Assembly: GCA_964352215.1 (NCBI GenBank)
Contig: CAYGRE010000019.1
Span: forward strand, 13,616-77,615
From: CAWUKT01 sp964352215
Lineage (GTDB): Bacteria > Bacteroidota > Bacteroidia > J057 > JADKCL01
DNA length: 64,000 nt
Direction of reading: 5' to 3'
Below are positions 17,612 to 27,095 of this stretch, in pieces; positions within the stretch are counted from its first letter, which is position 1, and each line of letters starts with the position of its first letter. The position numbers were made by a program, and so were the translations under genes. A model generated the notes under the pieces. The model did not search any database. It was not told the DNA's origin and was given only the letters and a program-made list of their open reading frames with translations.

Positions 17612-18103
17612 ATTTAAGAACGGAATGCAAATATACGCATCCCGCAGAAAGCCGCAAGCCCTTCAGCCAATTTTCAAGCACTTTTTTTCAGCTGTACTAG
17701 ACAACCCCTTCTTTTTCAGGGTGTAATAATTTGTGTAAAGGACTGGGGCAGACAAAGTCAAATATTGATCACGGGAAATAAAAGAATGATTATCCTGGAT
17801 ATAAATATTGATCACAGGAAATAAACGAATGATCAGGCTGGATATAAAGAATGACCACCCTGGATATAAAAAATGATCCCTGGATTTTTAGGGGGATTCC
17901 CTCCAAGGTTGTGTATTACTTGTAGTGAATCCGTAACAGCACATTATTATCCTATATCCAAGATATTCTCCTGGAAGATTACAGTTTGATCCTATATCCA
18001 AGATATTCTCCTGGAAGATTACTTTTGATCCTGTATCCAGGATATTCACCCGTAAAAACACATTGCTATACAGAAAACCTCTATCAACTCACCTATTACT
18101 ACC
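17612..18103. repeat. Intergenic region with two families of degenerate direct repeats
   Basis: No gene is seen in these 492 bases. From ~17763 there are two ~43-base units beginning attgatcac(g/a)ggaaataaa and ending ctggatataaa, then two shortened copies of the ctggatataaa half. From ~17949 a second unit, cctatatccaagatattctc through tggaagattac, occurs twice and a third time in diverged form (cctgtatccaggatattcac). Neither has spacers or a conserved palindrome like CRISPR. The ~43-base period is shared with arrays at 53.9 and 62.1 kb. Confidence 0.75.
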
Positions 18104-19012
18104 ATGAAATTCAAATTTTTACTCTTGACCCTGCTCTTTGTCTCTACCTCAGGATTTTCCCAAACCTGGGCACCGGATGGAGCCAAATGGCACTACACCC
18201 TTAACTTTTTATCAGCCACTTATTACTCCTACAATTCATACACGGTTCAGGGAGACACAGTAATCAATGGCACTACTTGTAGTCGATTGCGAAGGCACAC
18301 CTATTCCTGTAATTATCGTCCCGATACGGAATATATGTACCGGGACAGCAACAAAGTATATTTCTGGAACTCAGGAGACAGTAGTTTCAGCTTACTGTAT
18401 GACTTTGGAGCCCAAACAGGTGACTCGTACAAGATTGCCCCGGTTGAAACGATTTTTCCTACTCCCCCGTACGATACGATTACCGTTACGGTGGATTCCG
18501 TCTACACCCTCAATATCAATGGTCAGAACAGACAAGTCCAGGTAGTACATCAATCGCGTGCTGCCTGGCCCAACATTGTTACCAATCACTCTATCATTGA
18601 AGGAATCGGTTCAACCTGGCAAATGTTTACCTGGGACAACATTATCTGTGATTCCCAATGGGACCGGGAATTGAGGTGTTATGAAGACACACTCCTGGGC
18701 GCTTACAATACTGAGGTTGCGGATAGCTGTGACGAAGAATTTTTTGGGACCACCGCGATGGATCAAGGAATCCAATCTCACTTTACCGTTTACCCCAAGC
18801 CAGCTTCGGAATTTGTCTCCTGGAAGGGAGTCGAAAACGGATATGTAAAAGCCAGGTTAATTGATATCAAAGGCCAGGTGATCCGGGAGGTGGAGACCGC
18901 TGAAAGAAAGATCGATGTGCGGGAATTGGAAAATGGACTCTATTTTATCGAAGTGGAGGAAGAATCCGGACGAGTCTCGAGGGATAAATTTCTTCTGATG
19001 ACCGGGAATTGA
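18104..19012 (+). CDS. T9SS type A sorting-domain secreted protein
   Basis: A 302-residue protein with a signal peptide (MKFKFLLLTLLFVSTSGFSQ) and a beta-rich body with several Cys residues. A typical T9SS C-terminal sorting domain follows at ~225-302: FTVYPKPASEFVSW, then ARLIDIKGQVIREVE, and the closing GLYFIEVEEESGR...KFLL. It should be exported and attached to, or released from, the cell surface by the type IX system. The body matches no enzyme family I recognise. It stands alone, after the repeat-filled intergenic region. Confidence 0.85.
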   Translation: MKFKFLLLTLLFVSTSGFSQTWAPDGAKWHYTLNFLSATYYSYNSYTVQGDTVINGTTCSRLRRHTYSCNYRPDTEYMYRDSNKVYFWNSGDSSFSLLYDFGAQTGDSYKIAPVETIFPTPPYDTITVTVDSVYTLNINGQNRQVQVVHQSRAAWPNIVTNHSIIEGIGSTWQMFTWDNIICDSQWDRELRCYEDTLLGAYNTEVADSCDEEFFGTTAMDQGIQSHFTVYPKPASEFVSWKGVENGYVKARLIDIKGQVIREVETAERKIDVRELENGLYFIEVEEESGRVSRDKFLLMTGN

Positions 19013-19132
19013 CGCAAACAAAAGTAGCCCCTCCCCAGAAACTGATATTTATCAGTTTCCCCCCTGAGGCGGCTCAGCATACCAAATTCAAATAAGTCGG
19101 AACATTGCCTTGAACATAAATCAATAAATACA

Positions 19133-19552
19133 ATGACTCCAACGATAGAATTGAACCCCGGCGAAGTAAAAATCAAATTCAATAGCCCCGTTACCGGGAA
19201 AACGACATTTGCTGAATTGGGCCTGAAAGACGAAGACCTCTTCTTTGAAGGTGGCTTGCTCCGCATGGTTTTCGACCTTGAAGGTATCGGAGAGCATAAT
19301 TACTATGCCGTTCCAACCATTGAGGTGGGATACGTGGAAGAGATGGCAGAAACCCATTGGCAGTGCGACTTCAATGAAGAAACCATCCTGGATAAGATGG
19401 ATCACCATGGCCGCAGCACCGTGGTTCTCATGAACCGTCAAAAGCTGGCCGATCTGGAGCATCATCACAAGAACCGCCTCATCCTCCACGCAGAATTTAC
19501 TCAACCGGCCCATGTACTGGCCGATCAGTCCTATATCAATTTTTTCAAGTAG
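19133..19552 (+). CDS. Hypothetical protein
   Basis: A 139-residue soluble, histidine- and acid-rich protein (HWQCDF, DKMDHHGRS and DLEHHHKN clusters) of no family I recognise. Clustered His/Asp residues could bind metal, but no known motif is complete. It is followed 24 bases later by a strong terminator, so it is probably a single-gene transcript. There is no signal peptide. Confidence 0.6.
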   Translation: MTPTIELNPGEVKIKFNSPVTGKTTFAELGLKDEDLFFEGGLLRMVFDLEGIGEHNYYAVPTIEVGYVEEMAETHWQCDFNEETILDKMDHHGRSTVVLMNRQKLADLEHHHKNRLILHAEFTQPAHVLADQSYINFFK

Positions 19553-19576
19553 AAACCATCCTGTAAGTAGAGCCTT

Positions 19577-19604
19577 AGGCGGCCTCCTATCCCGGAGGCC
19601 GCCT
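19577..19604 (+). terminator. Rho-independent terminator
   Basis: A perfect 11-bp GC-rich stem (aggcggcctcc / ggaggccgcct) with a 6-base loop, followed by ctgtttt. It lies 24 bases after the stop of the gene ending at 19552. Confidence 0.9.
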
Positions 19605-19707
19605 CTGTTTTAGAATCAGAATAATACGGATTTCGAATAAACTCCTGACCAAACGAACATTTTCCCTATCTTTGTTGACTTGGTATCTAATAACCTTATA
19701 CCGGTTT

Positions 19708-20820
19708 ATGAAGGAAACGATCCTCGAATTTGAAAAGCCCATCTTTGAGATGGAGAAGAAGCTGGAAGAATTGCGGAAGCGGGCCGAAAGGAAGCGGGAA
19801 AAGGGCAAAGACATGGACTCCTTGCCAGAGCTTGAAAACCAATTGGAGCAAATGGAGGGGCAGGTTGAGGAGCTGAAGAAGCAAATCTTTGGAAACCTCA
19901 GCCGCTGGGAACGGGTTCAGCTCTCAAGGCATCCCAATCGTCCTTATTCACTCGACTACATCGCAAATATTTCTGAAGACTTCTTAGAGTTGCACGGCGA
20001 CCGAAATTTCGGTGATGACAAAGCCATCGTTGGTGGTTTTGGTCGGATCGGACAGCAAACAGTAATGTTCATTGGCCAACAAAAGGGCCGGGACACCAAA
20101 TCCCGAAAGTTTCGGAATTTCGGCATGCCCAATCCTGAAGGCTATCGGAAAGCGCTTCGGTTGATGAAGCTTGCTGAGAAGTTCGAAAAACCCGTTGTCA
20201 CTCTGATAGACACCCCTGGTGCTTACCCCGGACTGGAAGCCGAAGAACGTGGTCAGGGAGAAGCGATTGCCCGAAACCTGATTGAGATGTCTATGCTCAA
20301 GGTCCCGATTATCTGTATTGTGATCGGTGAAGGTGCATCTGGTGGTGCCCTGGGAATTGGGATTGGCGACCGGGTCTATCAACTGGAAAACACCTGGTAT
20401 TCAGTCATCTCTCCTGAATCCTGCTCTTCAATCCTTTGGAGAAACTGGGACCACAAAGAAGATGCTGCGGAAGCATTGAAACTCACCCCGGAAGACAATC
20501 TCAGGCTCAAAATAATAGATGGAATCATTTCTGAACCGGTTGGTGGTGCCCACCGTGACCCTGAAGAAGTGTACCGGAATGTTCGCCAGCAAATCCAAAA
20601 GGATTTGAAATACCTGAAAACCAAACCCGTCGAAAAGCTCCTCACCCACAGAGTAGCCAAGTTCAGCAATATGGGCGTTTTCAACGAAACCGCACCTCTG
20701 TTGGATCCCATTGCGCTTACAGGGCAAGGACATTCAAACGGGGCAGAGAAAAATGCCAAAGTTGAATCCGACGAATCAAAAGTCCCCGTCACTGAAACAG
20801 CTGGAAGTAAAGAAAAATGA
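19708..20820 (+). CDS. accA: Acetyl-CoA carboxylase carboxyltransferase subunit alpha
   Basis: Starting at the ATG at 19708 (MKETILEFEKPIFEMEKKLE), this 370-residue protein is AccA, which with AccD transfers CO2 from biotin to acetyl-CoA for fatty-acid synthesis. Diagnostic segments are the N-terminal coiled coil, the HGDRNFGDDKAIVGG strand, the DTPGAYPGLEAEERGQGEAI loop, and GEGASGGALGIGIGD, which forms the oxyanion hole. It is ~50 residues longer than the usual ~320, because of a low-complexity polar tail (~320-370) that is probably disordered. Its stop overlaps the next gene by ATGA. Confidence 0.95.
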   Translation: MKETILEFEKPIFEMEKKLEELRKRAERKREKGKDMDSLPELENQLEQMEGQVEELKKQIFGNLSRWERVQLSRHPNRPYSLDYIANISEDFLELHGDRNFGDDKAIVGGFGRIGQQTVMFIGQQKGRDTKSRKFRNFGMPNPEGYRKALRLMKLAEKFEKPVVTLIDTPGAYPGLEAEERGQGEAIARNLIEMSMLKVPIICIVIGEGASGGALGIGIGDRVYQLENTWYSVISPESCSSILWRNWDHKEDAAEALKLTPEDNLRLKIIDGIISEPVGGAHRDPEEVYRNVRQQIQKDLKYLKTKPVEKLLTHRVAKFSNMGVFNETAPLLDPIALTGQGHSNGAEKNAKVESDESKVPVTETAGSKEK

Positions 20821-21308
20821 GCAAGACCCAATTTAGCCTGTCAGCAATCCTTTTGCTGACAGGCATATTTTTTTTCGGTTGCAATAAGAAAACACTTGTT
20901 TACTCAGGTGTATCTGAGCCAGAGGGGTTTGTGCTGTCCTTCCAAAAGCCGGAAGTATTTGAATTTGATATCCCGGAAGCTGGAGCCCACAGCCTGGCGC
21001 TTGAACTTGTCTATTTCTCCGAGCAAATGCAGAACCTGAATGGGGTCCTCCCAATGTACTATATCCTGGAAGGACCAGGATTGGGAAATGGAAAGGATCG
21101 AAAGTTTGGGGTGGAGGTAGAACTGGATACTGGTGAATGGCGTGGAGAACTTCAGGACAATGAGCAAGATCGCATTTTTGAAGAGGTCTTTGAAAAGGCC
21201 ATTCAATTGGAAGCAGGAAAGTACAAGCTGAAGCTGTATGCAGACTCCCAGGAACAAGGAGAGGCGGTACAAGGTATGGTTCAGATCACTTTGAAAGTGT
21301 ATAAGTGA
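20817..21308 (+). CDS. Lipoprotein, weakly GldH-like
   Basis: A 163-residue lipoprotein: signal peptide with lipobox FFFGC, then a beta-sandwich-like body (EFDIPEAGAHSLALEL, later GEWRGE and AGKYKLKLYADS). Size, lipobox and strand order resemble the gliding-motility lipoprotein GldH, but the usual aromatic YPYSNL-type motif is not convincing, so no symbol is given. Translationally coupled to accA through an ATGA overlap. Confidence 0.6.
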   Translation: MSKTQFSLSAILLLTGIFFFGCNKKTLVYSGVSEPEGFVLSFQKPEVFEFDIPEAGAHSLALELVYFSEQMQNLNGVLPMYYILEGPGLGNGKDRKFGVEVELDTGEWRGELQDNEQDRIFEEVFEKAIQLEAGKYKLKLYADSQEQGEAVQGMVQITLKVYK

Positions 21309-21425
21309 CCGATTGAAGATGTACAAGCAATCCCTTGAATAAAGCGGCCAGTTACGAGGTCTGCGAACAATCAATTGAAGCAAGTGGCCCATGAGAGGTC
21401 TGCAAACAATCAATTGAAGCAAAAA
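21309..21425. repeat. Short tandem repeat after the lipoprotein gene
   Basis: Two ~40-base direct copies (gcggccagttacgaggtctg and gtggcccatgagaggtctg, each running into caatcaattgaagcaa) lie behind the stop, with a more diverged partial copy before them. The aatcaatt core recalls the arrays at 53.9 and 62.1 kb. Confidence 0.7.
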
Positions 21426-21516
21426 CACAAGCGGTTGGAAAAGAAAACGGACTGCTTAAACAGCAGCCCGATTAAAGAATTTACCAACCTAAAAAAACTA
21501 ACCAACACTAAATATC

Positions 21517-21762
21517 TTACAACTTGCTGTGACTGCCATCGCAAAACGGAGTTTTTCCGCTGTGCTTACAGCCGCACAAGTACATTGTCTTTTTCTCAGC
21601 AACTTCCAGTTTTTGGGGAACAAATCCCGACCCCTTGTGTGAGCCATCACACCAAGGTTGATTGCTGCTGTTACCACAGCTACACCAGAAATAAGTACCA
21701 GCCTCCATCTCCAAGGGATAGGGTGCTTTCTGAGGGACATTCGGTGTAGGTTCTGCAGACAT
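21517..21762 (-). CDS. CDGSH-type iron-sulfur protein (two motifs)
   Basis: The ATG at 21762 gives 81 residues; a longer frame exists upstream but is not protein-like. Two CDGSH units are visible, WCSCGNSSNQPWCDGSH and LCGCKHSGKTPFCDGSH, each with the three-Cys-one-His set that binds a [2Fe-2S] cluster. Tandem CDGSH proteins of this size are known in bacteria, where they are thought to act in electron transfer or Fe-S handling. It is a single gene, convergent to the lipoprotein gene. Confidence 0.92.
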   Translation of the reverse strand: MSAEPTPNVPQKAPYPLEMEAGTYFWCSCGNSSNQPWCDGSHKGSGFVPQKLEVAEKKTMYLCGCKHSGKTPFCDGSHSKL

Positions 21763-22194
21763 ATAGAATTGTTTAAGGCAATATAATGTTTGAACAAATA
21801 AAAAGCAATAATGTTCTACGAAATCACACAAAGGATAAACAGTAGCATTAATGTCCCCATCTCCTCACGCGAGCCATCTCAGCCCTTAACGGGCTATTTC
21901 CCAAGAAATAAATACCCACAGTTATCTAATAATCAATTTATTGCAAGCAACATCCCCCATCCACGATAGACCTATCAGGTATTTTCTTTGAAAAGAAAAT
22001 ATACGGCATAAACATTAGCCAAAGTTAAACAGTCATTTTACCCGAACAATCCGAATCTCACTGAGATTTTACCCAAAGTGATTGGAAACCAAGCAGATGC
22101 AATAGCAATAAAGCTGTGCCCTGCCAAAATAATTCTTCGTGGAAGAGGAAAATTTGAGATATTTAGCCAGCGGAGAAGGATAAGCCCCCAAATC
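21763..22194. other. Intergenic region with two palindromes
   Basis: No gene is supported in these 432 bases. An agccc/gggct hairpin lies at 21881-21895. A 9-bp AT-rich inverted repeat, tattttctt/aagaaaata with a 4-base centre, lies at 21980-22001 and could be an operator for the downstream membrane-protein gene. Reading frames through the second half extend the downstream ORF artificially. Confidence 0.5.
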
Positions 22195-23646
22195 ATGAAT
22201 AACCCTAGCCCCGAAGAGGGAACCCCGGAAGAGGTTCAAAATGAAGTCGTTCCTGAGAACGAAGGGGACGAGGTAAATCCAGCCGATCAGGAACCGGTGT
22301 ATGATCCTCCATTCAACGCTTCAGAACACGTAAAATATCTTGAAAAAGCGGAGGGCGTGGCCCGTACATACCACTGGATTTTCCTGGGAGCAGCTGCATA
22401 TTCGATTACCACTTATTTCACCACCAACGACAAGAGCATCCTTCTCAATGATGAGATCGTCCTTCCCATCATTGGCCTGCCCGTTCCCTCCTGGGCCTTT
22501 TTCTTTCTGACCCCCATCCTCCTCTTTGGTGTCAGTATGTATTTCCACCTGGCTCTCAACCGGGTATTGAATGGAATTGACCATTTGGTCAAGGTTGCCG
22601 ATAATTCCGCTGAGTTTCGCCCACTCTGGATCATCACCCGAACTTATTACGAAAAGCTCGTTTGCCCCCCGGAAGAAAGAACTCTGCGGGAGATCAGTCT
22701 GACCCCTTACCGGGACCGCCCCCCTGAATCACTGCGCTTCCGCAGTCTGAGCCGTCCAATCGTTGTCCTCTTCCTTTGGGCCCCTTTGCCGGCTGCGCTT
22801 TTGCTCAATTTCATCCAGCAGGTGAAAATCCATTCCCTCTTCCACTCTATTTTTTCCAATATCATTTTGGTGCTTGGACTCAGTGCATTGTTTTACCTCA
22901 GAAAGAGGTACCTGCGCCGTCGCATCGCAAGTCGTGAGATCACCTTCTACATCAGCATATTTATCATTTTTTGTACCGGTATTATTGTCTCCGGAACGGC
23001 CACCGACTCCGAATTCAGCGGATTTCCATCCAGGGTAAAGGAGTTGCTCTGTCTGGATGTCAGCAATACCATTCTTTCGGAACAACCAAAGGAGGATTAC
23101 CCAGGCATTCCCTGGCTGGTGCTGAGCAACCGGAATCTCAATGGCATAGATATGCAGAACTCGGTGGTGATCCGAACTGATTTCCGCAATTCAACTATTA
23201 TCAATGGAACATTGCGGAAAGCATATCTCTTCCAGTCAGACTTCCGAGGGGTCGATTTTGAGGATACGGATTTAAGGGAAGTTGTCTTTGACAATTCTAA
23301 TCTCTCCGGATTGCAATTAACTGGCATGGACTTAACAGGCGTATCCTTTAAGGGCGCCAATCTCACGAATGTCAATTTCAGCCAATCCAACCTGACCAAT
23401 GCGGACTTTGAGGGAGCAATCATCAAGGGAACCAGATTCGACCAAGCCTGCCTGAAGGGGGCTAATCTCAGGGATATAGTCGATAAAAACACAAATTTTT
23501 GGAAAACACTTACCCTGGCCCAGACCCTGGACGACGTCAATATCGAACCCGAAATAAGGAACTTGTTGGAGACTTTTCACGACGATTTATTCTTCGATTT
23601 TGACCCCAAAGATCCTCGTAATAAAGTGGTCTTTTGGCAAGATTAG
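22195..23646 (+). CDS. Membrane protein with C-terminal pentapeptide repeats
   Basis: The ATG at 22195 gives 483 residues. The N-terminus is acidic. About five membrane segments follow (for example at ~65-80, ~95-125, ~190-207, ~218-238 and ~250-270). From ~305 to ~440 there are pentapeptide repeats of the A(D/N)Lxx type (VDFEDTDLREVVFDNSNL, then LTGVSFKGANLTNVNF), which form a right-handed quadrilateral beta-helix. With five membrane spans the two ends lie on opposite sides; which side carries the helix is unknown. Such fusions resemble pentapeptide-repeat membrane proteins of unknown function in Bacteroidota and cyanobacteria. Confidence 0.8.
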   Translation: MNNPSPEEGTPEEVQNEVVPENEGDEVNPADQEPVYDPPFNASEHVKYLEKAEGVARTYHWIFLGAAAYSITTYFTTNDKSILLNDEIVLPIIGLPVPSWAFFFLTPILLFGVSMYFHLALNRVLNGIDHLVKVADNSAEFRPLWIITRTYYEKLVCPPEERTLREISLTPYRDRPPESLRFRSLSRPIVVLFLWAPLPAALLLNFIQQVKIHSLFHSIFSNIILVLGLSALFYLRKRYLRRRIASREITFYISIFIIFCTGIIVSGTATDSEFSGFPSRVKELLCLDVSNTILSEQPKEDYPGIPWLVLSNRNLNGIDMQNSVVIRTDFRNSTIINGTLRKAYLFQSDFRGVDFEDTDLREVVFDNSNLSGLQLTGMDLTGVSFKGANLTNVNFSQSNLTNADFEGAIIKGTRFDQACLKGANLRDIVDKNTNFWKTLTLAQTLDDVNIEPEIRNLLETFHDDLFFDFDPKDPRNKVVFWQD

Positions 23647-23936
23647 GGTCTGAAGCTGTCCAAATCCAACAACCCCAGGGTCTGTTAATCCAGAGGCAGC
23701 GATGGCTTTTTTGTGAACATTTGCAGCCCAAAAATGGCAATTGTGCATAAATCGTTTTGAAAAGAGACAGATTCTTAAGACATTATAATCCGATAGGATT
23801 GTGTTTTTGAAATTTTTGATGTTGTTCTTTGCCTGTTTCTAAAGTCACCTGGCCAGGTATTCGGTTTTGTAGTCGAAATCAATCACGGCAATCCTTTCAT
23901 GATCAACCTGGCTGTTGTACCCTAAACAAAAGAAGT

Positions 23937-24254
23937 ATGCGCTCCACTACTAAAATTGCATTGATGTTTTGTGCCTTGTTCGCCGCGGCACTTTTCTCTG
24001 TTGTGATCGCCACCAATGCACGTCAAAACATTTCATCGGTAACCGATTTGTGTAACAAAGCCCAGCGGGTGGAATTCTATCAGAATCAGCAAGGAGATAA
24101 GTTTGAACTTAACTTCCTGGACAAAGAAGAATTTGCCCGCTACAATGTTTCAGACCATTATGATTTTGTCTGGGGTGACCAGGACTGCATTGAGACAACT
24201 GGAAATTGCGGTCGGATCAAGAGCGACACCTACGTTGTAGTTTTATCAAACTGA
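23937..24254 (+). CDS. Small secreted protein
   Basis: A 105-residue protein from the ATG at 23937, with a signal-type N-terminus (KIALMFCALFAAALFSVVIATNA). It has a short mature domain with three Cys residues, two of them in DQDCIETTGNCG near the C-terminus, which could form a disulfide. No family is recognised. The upstream 290 bases contain no other gene. Confidence 0.6.
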   Translation: MRSTTKIALMFCALFAAALFSVVIATNARQNISSVTDLCNKAQRVEFYQNQQGDKFELNFLDKEEFARYNVSDHYDFVWGDQDCIETTGNCGRIKSDTYVVVLSN

Positions 24255-24326
24255 TCCCGCCCTCCAACGCTTCAACTGGTTCATTTTCCCCTTAACCATT
24301 CTCTGCGGAATAAACCCGTACCAAAA

Positions 24327-25565
24327 TTGCGCAACTATTTTCTTCTGATAGCCTTGATTGCTTCCATAGCCTTTCAGGCATGTGAGTCGGGTGGAGATGG
24401 AGAAGAAATAACCAATCCGTACGATTTTGAGCTGGTCCAAACGGGCTATCACTATATTGATGCTGATTCATCCATCGGGAGTGTCCCCTTTTACTCTACT
24501 ATTTGTACGGTTGATGATACAGACTATGTTGCGATCAGCAATCTCAACAGGAACCACATTGAACTGCACCCGATCCCTTCCGGTCAATTCAAAGTTATTC
24601 CCGTCGACGAAGCTGCTTTTGGGACCTTAAAAAGCTTTCACATTCAGAATTGGGATTCCATTTTCATCTACGTCCGGGGTCCAAAAAACATCCATCCGAA
24701 CCGGGACAAAGAGTTGTATATCATCAATTCCAAGGGTGAATTGGTGTCGCTCCTTCCCTATGCAGATCAGCTGACCCTTTTTGACCGGGACCGGGAGGAA
24801 CAGGACAAACTTGCTGAAACTGTTCTCTGTAATCAATGGGATCCTGTTTCCCATGTGGGTTCCAAATTGATATTTGGTCTGATTCCATACAACAAGAAGG
24901 AAAACCTCACCCAGAAACACTTCAGCGCGGAGATCGACGTGCAATCTGGAAAAGTGAAGTACCACCCCATTTTCCTGGATGCCTATTCGGCCAACTCTCT
25001 GACGGTATATCAGAACCCCATCAAGCACGTTGACGAAAGTGCCCATCGGGTTCTGTTTGGCCTGCGCGGAACCCCTACCCTGCAAGTATTTGATCTGGAA
25101 GGAGGCCCCAATGCAAAGGTTGAATTACAGACTATAGAAAGTGATTACCTCGACCTGCAGCAAGCACCTTCCCAGGACGAAGTAGCCCGCAGTCCTGCCA
25201 ACAAAAGTATGCTCCAAGTGTTGAGTACCTGGGGAGAATATGGAAAAATCCTTCAGTCCCCAGACGATTTTTATATACGCTTTGTCTACTATTCCAAGCA
25301 AGACAGTATATTCAGGGCTACTTATGGAAATGAAAAAACTCCAGGTGTAAATAACCGCCTCTGCTCAGTAGTACTCTTTGACAAAAATTTTCAAAAGAGA
25401 GGAGAAAGTGGTACATTTGAAGGATTAGTAGACCGAAATGCAGGGTTTTCGAAAGATGGAACTTTATACGTTCTGGATTATAACAGCGAGGAATCAGAGG
25501 GGACGCGTATCAGATACGCGAAGTTCAAGATTCAGGAAATAAAGCCGATGCAAAATGAAAGCTAG
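24327..25565 (+). CDS. DUF4221-like lipoprotein (beta-propeller type)
   Basis: A 412-residue protein apparently starting at TTG 24327; no in-frame ATG lies upstream before non-coding sequence. The N-terminus is a lipoprotein signal with lipobox AFQAC. The repeated four-strand pattern (YVAISNLNRNHIELH, KELYIINSKGELV, LYVLDYNSEES) suggests a beta-propeller, as in Bacteroidota DUF4221 proteins. Function unknown. Its end overlaps the next gene by 11 bases, so the two are co-translated. Confidence 0.65.
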   Translation: MRNYFLLIALIASIAFQACESGGDGEEITNPYDFELVQTGYHYIDADSSIGSVPFYSTICTVDDTDYVAISNLNRNHIELHPIPSGQFKVIPVDEAAFGTLKSFHIQNWDSIFIYVRGPKNIHPNRDKELYIINSKGELVSLLPYADQLTLFDRDREEQDKLAETVLCNQWDPVSHVGSKLIFGLIPYNKKENLTQKHFSAEIDVQSGKVKYHPIFLDAYSANSLTVYQNPIKHVDESAHRVLFGLRGTPTLQVFDLEGGPNAKVELQTIESDYLDLQQAPSQDEVARSPANKSMLQVLSTWGEYGKILQSPDDFYIRFVYYSKQDSIFRATYGNEKTPGVNNRLCSVVLFDKNFQKRGESGTFEGLVDRNAGFSKDGTLYVLDYNSEESEGTRIRYAKFKIQEIKPMQNES

Positions 25566-26121
25566 ACACCTGTTCGTATGTATTGTAGTATCCTTACTGG
25601 GAGTTGTTATGATCAGCGCCAGTACGGGTCACTCTGAGCCTCCAGAACCTGAAATCAAGATCCTGAACCGGGATTTGGATACCCCAAGTTCAGCTTCAAC
25701 TGCGGCAGATGCCCCGGTAAAGTCTGATTTCCTGGATATTTCTGAATACCTGGTCAACTTCCACGAGCACGAGTTCAAGCACCAGAGAGAAGCAGTCGTC
25801 GTCATCAAGTTTCCCAGTTGTGATGGCACCATCGGCAGGGTATTTGAATATCTGGACACCACTTCCAAAGGAGATCAGATTTCAATCCTTGGATTAAAAG
25901 AAAGTGCCGAACCTGTCTATAACTCCTACCGAGAATTTTACGAGAGCAAGAAGATCAACTTTCGGAACCACGCCGATCACTTAAAGCTCAAAACCAATAT
26001 TTCTATCGACTATCCTGAGCTCTACTTTTTTGAGCGCGGTTTTGAAACAAACCACATGACTGCGAATTGCAACAACTTCGAACAAGTCATAGGTAATCTG
26101 GAAGGTTTCCTGAATCCCTGA
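25555..26121 (+). CDS. Secreted protein, perhaps thioredoxin-fold
   Basis: A 188-residue protein with an N-terminal signal (LFVCIVVSLLGVVMISAS). A disordered Ser/Ala/Pro linker is followed by an alpha/beta domain that begins AVVVIKFPSCDGT. The strand-then-Cys layout recalls thioredoxin folds, but there is no CxxC. It overlaps the upstream lipoprotein gene by 11 bases. The stop codon region is tandemly duplicated downstream (see findings). Confidence 0.55.
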   Translation: MKARHLFVCIVVSLLGVVMISASTGHSEPPEPEIKILNRDLDTPSSASTAADAPVKSDFLDISEYLVNFHEHEFKHQREAVVVIKFPSCDGTIGRVFEYLDTTSKGDQISILGLKESAEPVYNSYREFYESKKINFRNHADHLKLKTNISIDYPELYFFERGFETNHMTANCNNFEQVIGNLEGFLNP

Positions 26122-26197
26122 TTCATTTCCTGAACCCCTGATCCCTCCGTATTTCATTTCTGTTTTTTCCCTGGCCTTGCCTTAACTTCGCGGGCAG

Positions 26198-27019
26198 ATG
26201 CTCACATTTCACAAATACCATGGTACGGGAAACGACTTTGTCCTCTTTGACAACCGGGAAGGACTGATCCCAGAAGATGCCCACGAATGGTTTGCCTTCC
26301 TTTGCCACCGCAGGTTTGGGATAGGCGCAGATGGTGTCATTCTGCTCAACCAACAGGAGGGCTATGATTTTGGCATGTACTATGTCAATTCCGACGGCTA
26401 CCCCACTTCTATGTGTGGCAATGGAGGACGCTGCATTGTGGCCTTTGCCGCCCAATTGGGCATCATCCAAACTTCGGCCAGCTTCCTTGCTATCGACGGT
26501 CGGCATGAAGCCACCCTCACCGACCGTGGGGTCAAGTTAAAAATGGGTGAACCAACAGGGTTCGAGTCCCTCCCCGGGGAGGACCACTGGATTGACACCG
26601 GATCCCCCCATTATGTAAAATTCCACCGATCTGGAAATCCGGCTGATCTCGACGTTGTCCAACGGGGCCGGGCCATCCGCAATTCCGAACCCTGGGCGGA
26701 GCAAGGCACCAATGTCAACTTTGCCTGGCCCCAGGCAAATGGGCACCTTTATGTCCGGACTTACGAGCGTGGCGTGGAAGATGAAACCTGGTCCTGTGGG
26801 ACCGGCGTCACTGCGGTCGCCGAAGTGTATTCAAGGATAGAAAATTATCCCTCGGATGAAGTCAGACTGGATACCCCCGGCGGATCGCTCACCGTCCATG
26901 TCACCAAAGGGCAGGCCCCCTGGCTCGAAGGATCGGCCACCCACGTATTCTCTGGTCAGATCCCCGGCCCGGGAGAAGAGAATTCCATTCCGGTAACCAA
27001 CCATCCTCAATCCATCTGA
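26198..27019 (+). CDS. dapF: Diaminopimelate epimerase
   Basis: A 273-residue DapF, which interconverts LL- and meso-diaminopimelate for lysine and peptidoglycan synthesis. The two catalytic cysteines are in SMCGNGGRC (C73) and WSCGTGVTA (~C215). The N-terminal FHKYHGTGNDFVLFD and ERGVEDETWSCG segments are standard. There is a short disordered tail. It stands apart from other lysine genes. Confidence 0.96.
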   Translation: MLTFHKYHGTGNDFVLFDNREGLIPEDAHEWFAFLCHRRFGIGADGVILLNQQEGYDFGMYYVNSDGYPTSMCGNGGRCIVAFAAQLGIIQTSASFLAIDGRHEATLTDRGVKLKMGEPTGFESLPGEDHWIDTGSPHYVKFHRSGNPADLDVVQRGRAIRNSEPWAEQGTNVNFAWPQANGHLYVRTYERGVEDETWSCGTGVTAVAEVYSRIENYPSDEVRLDTPGGSLTVHVTKGQAPWLEGSATHVFSGQIPGPGEENSIPVTNHPQSI

Positions 27020-27095
27020 GCACCTCAATTCACCCAAGCACCGCACCTCAATCCACCCAATCACCTGGCTTCAATCACCCTTCCTTCCCCAAGAA

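Noticed and set aside
17538..18103. Genomic island integrated at tRNA-Asp
   Set aside because: There is no integrase beside it and no repeat of the tRNA 3' end within the window.
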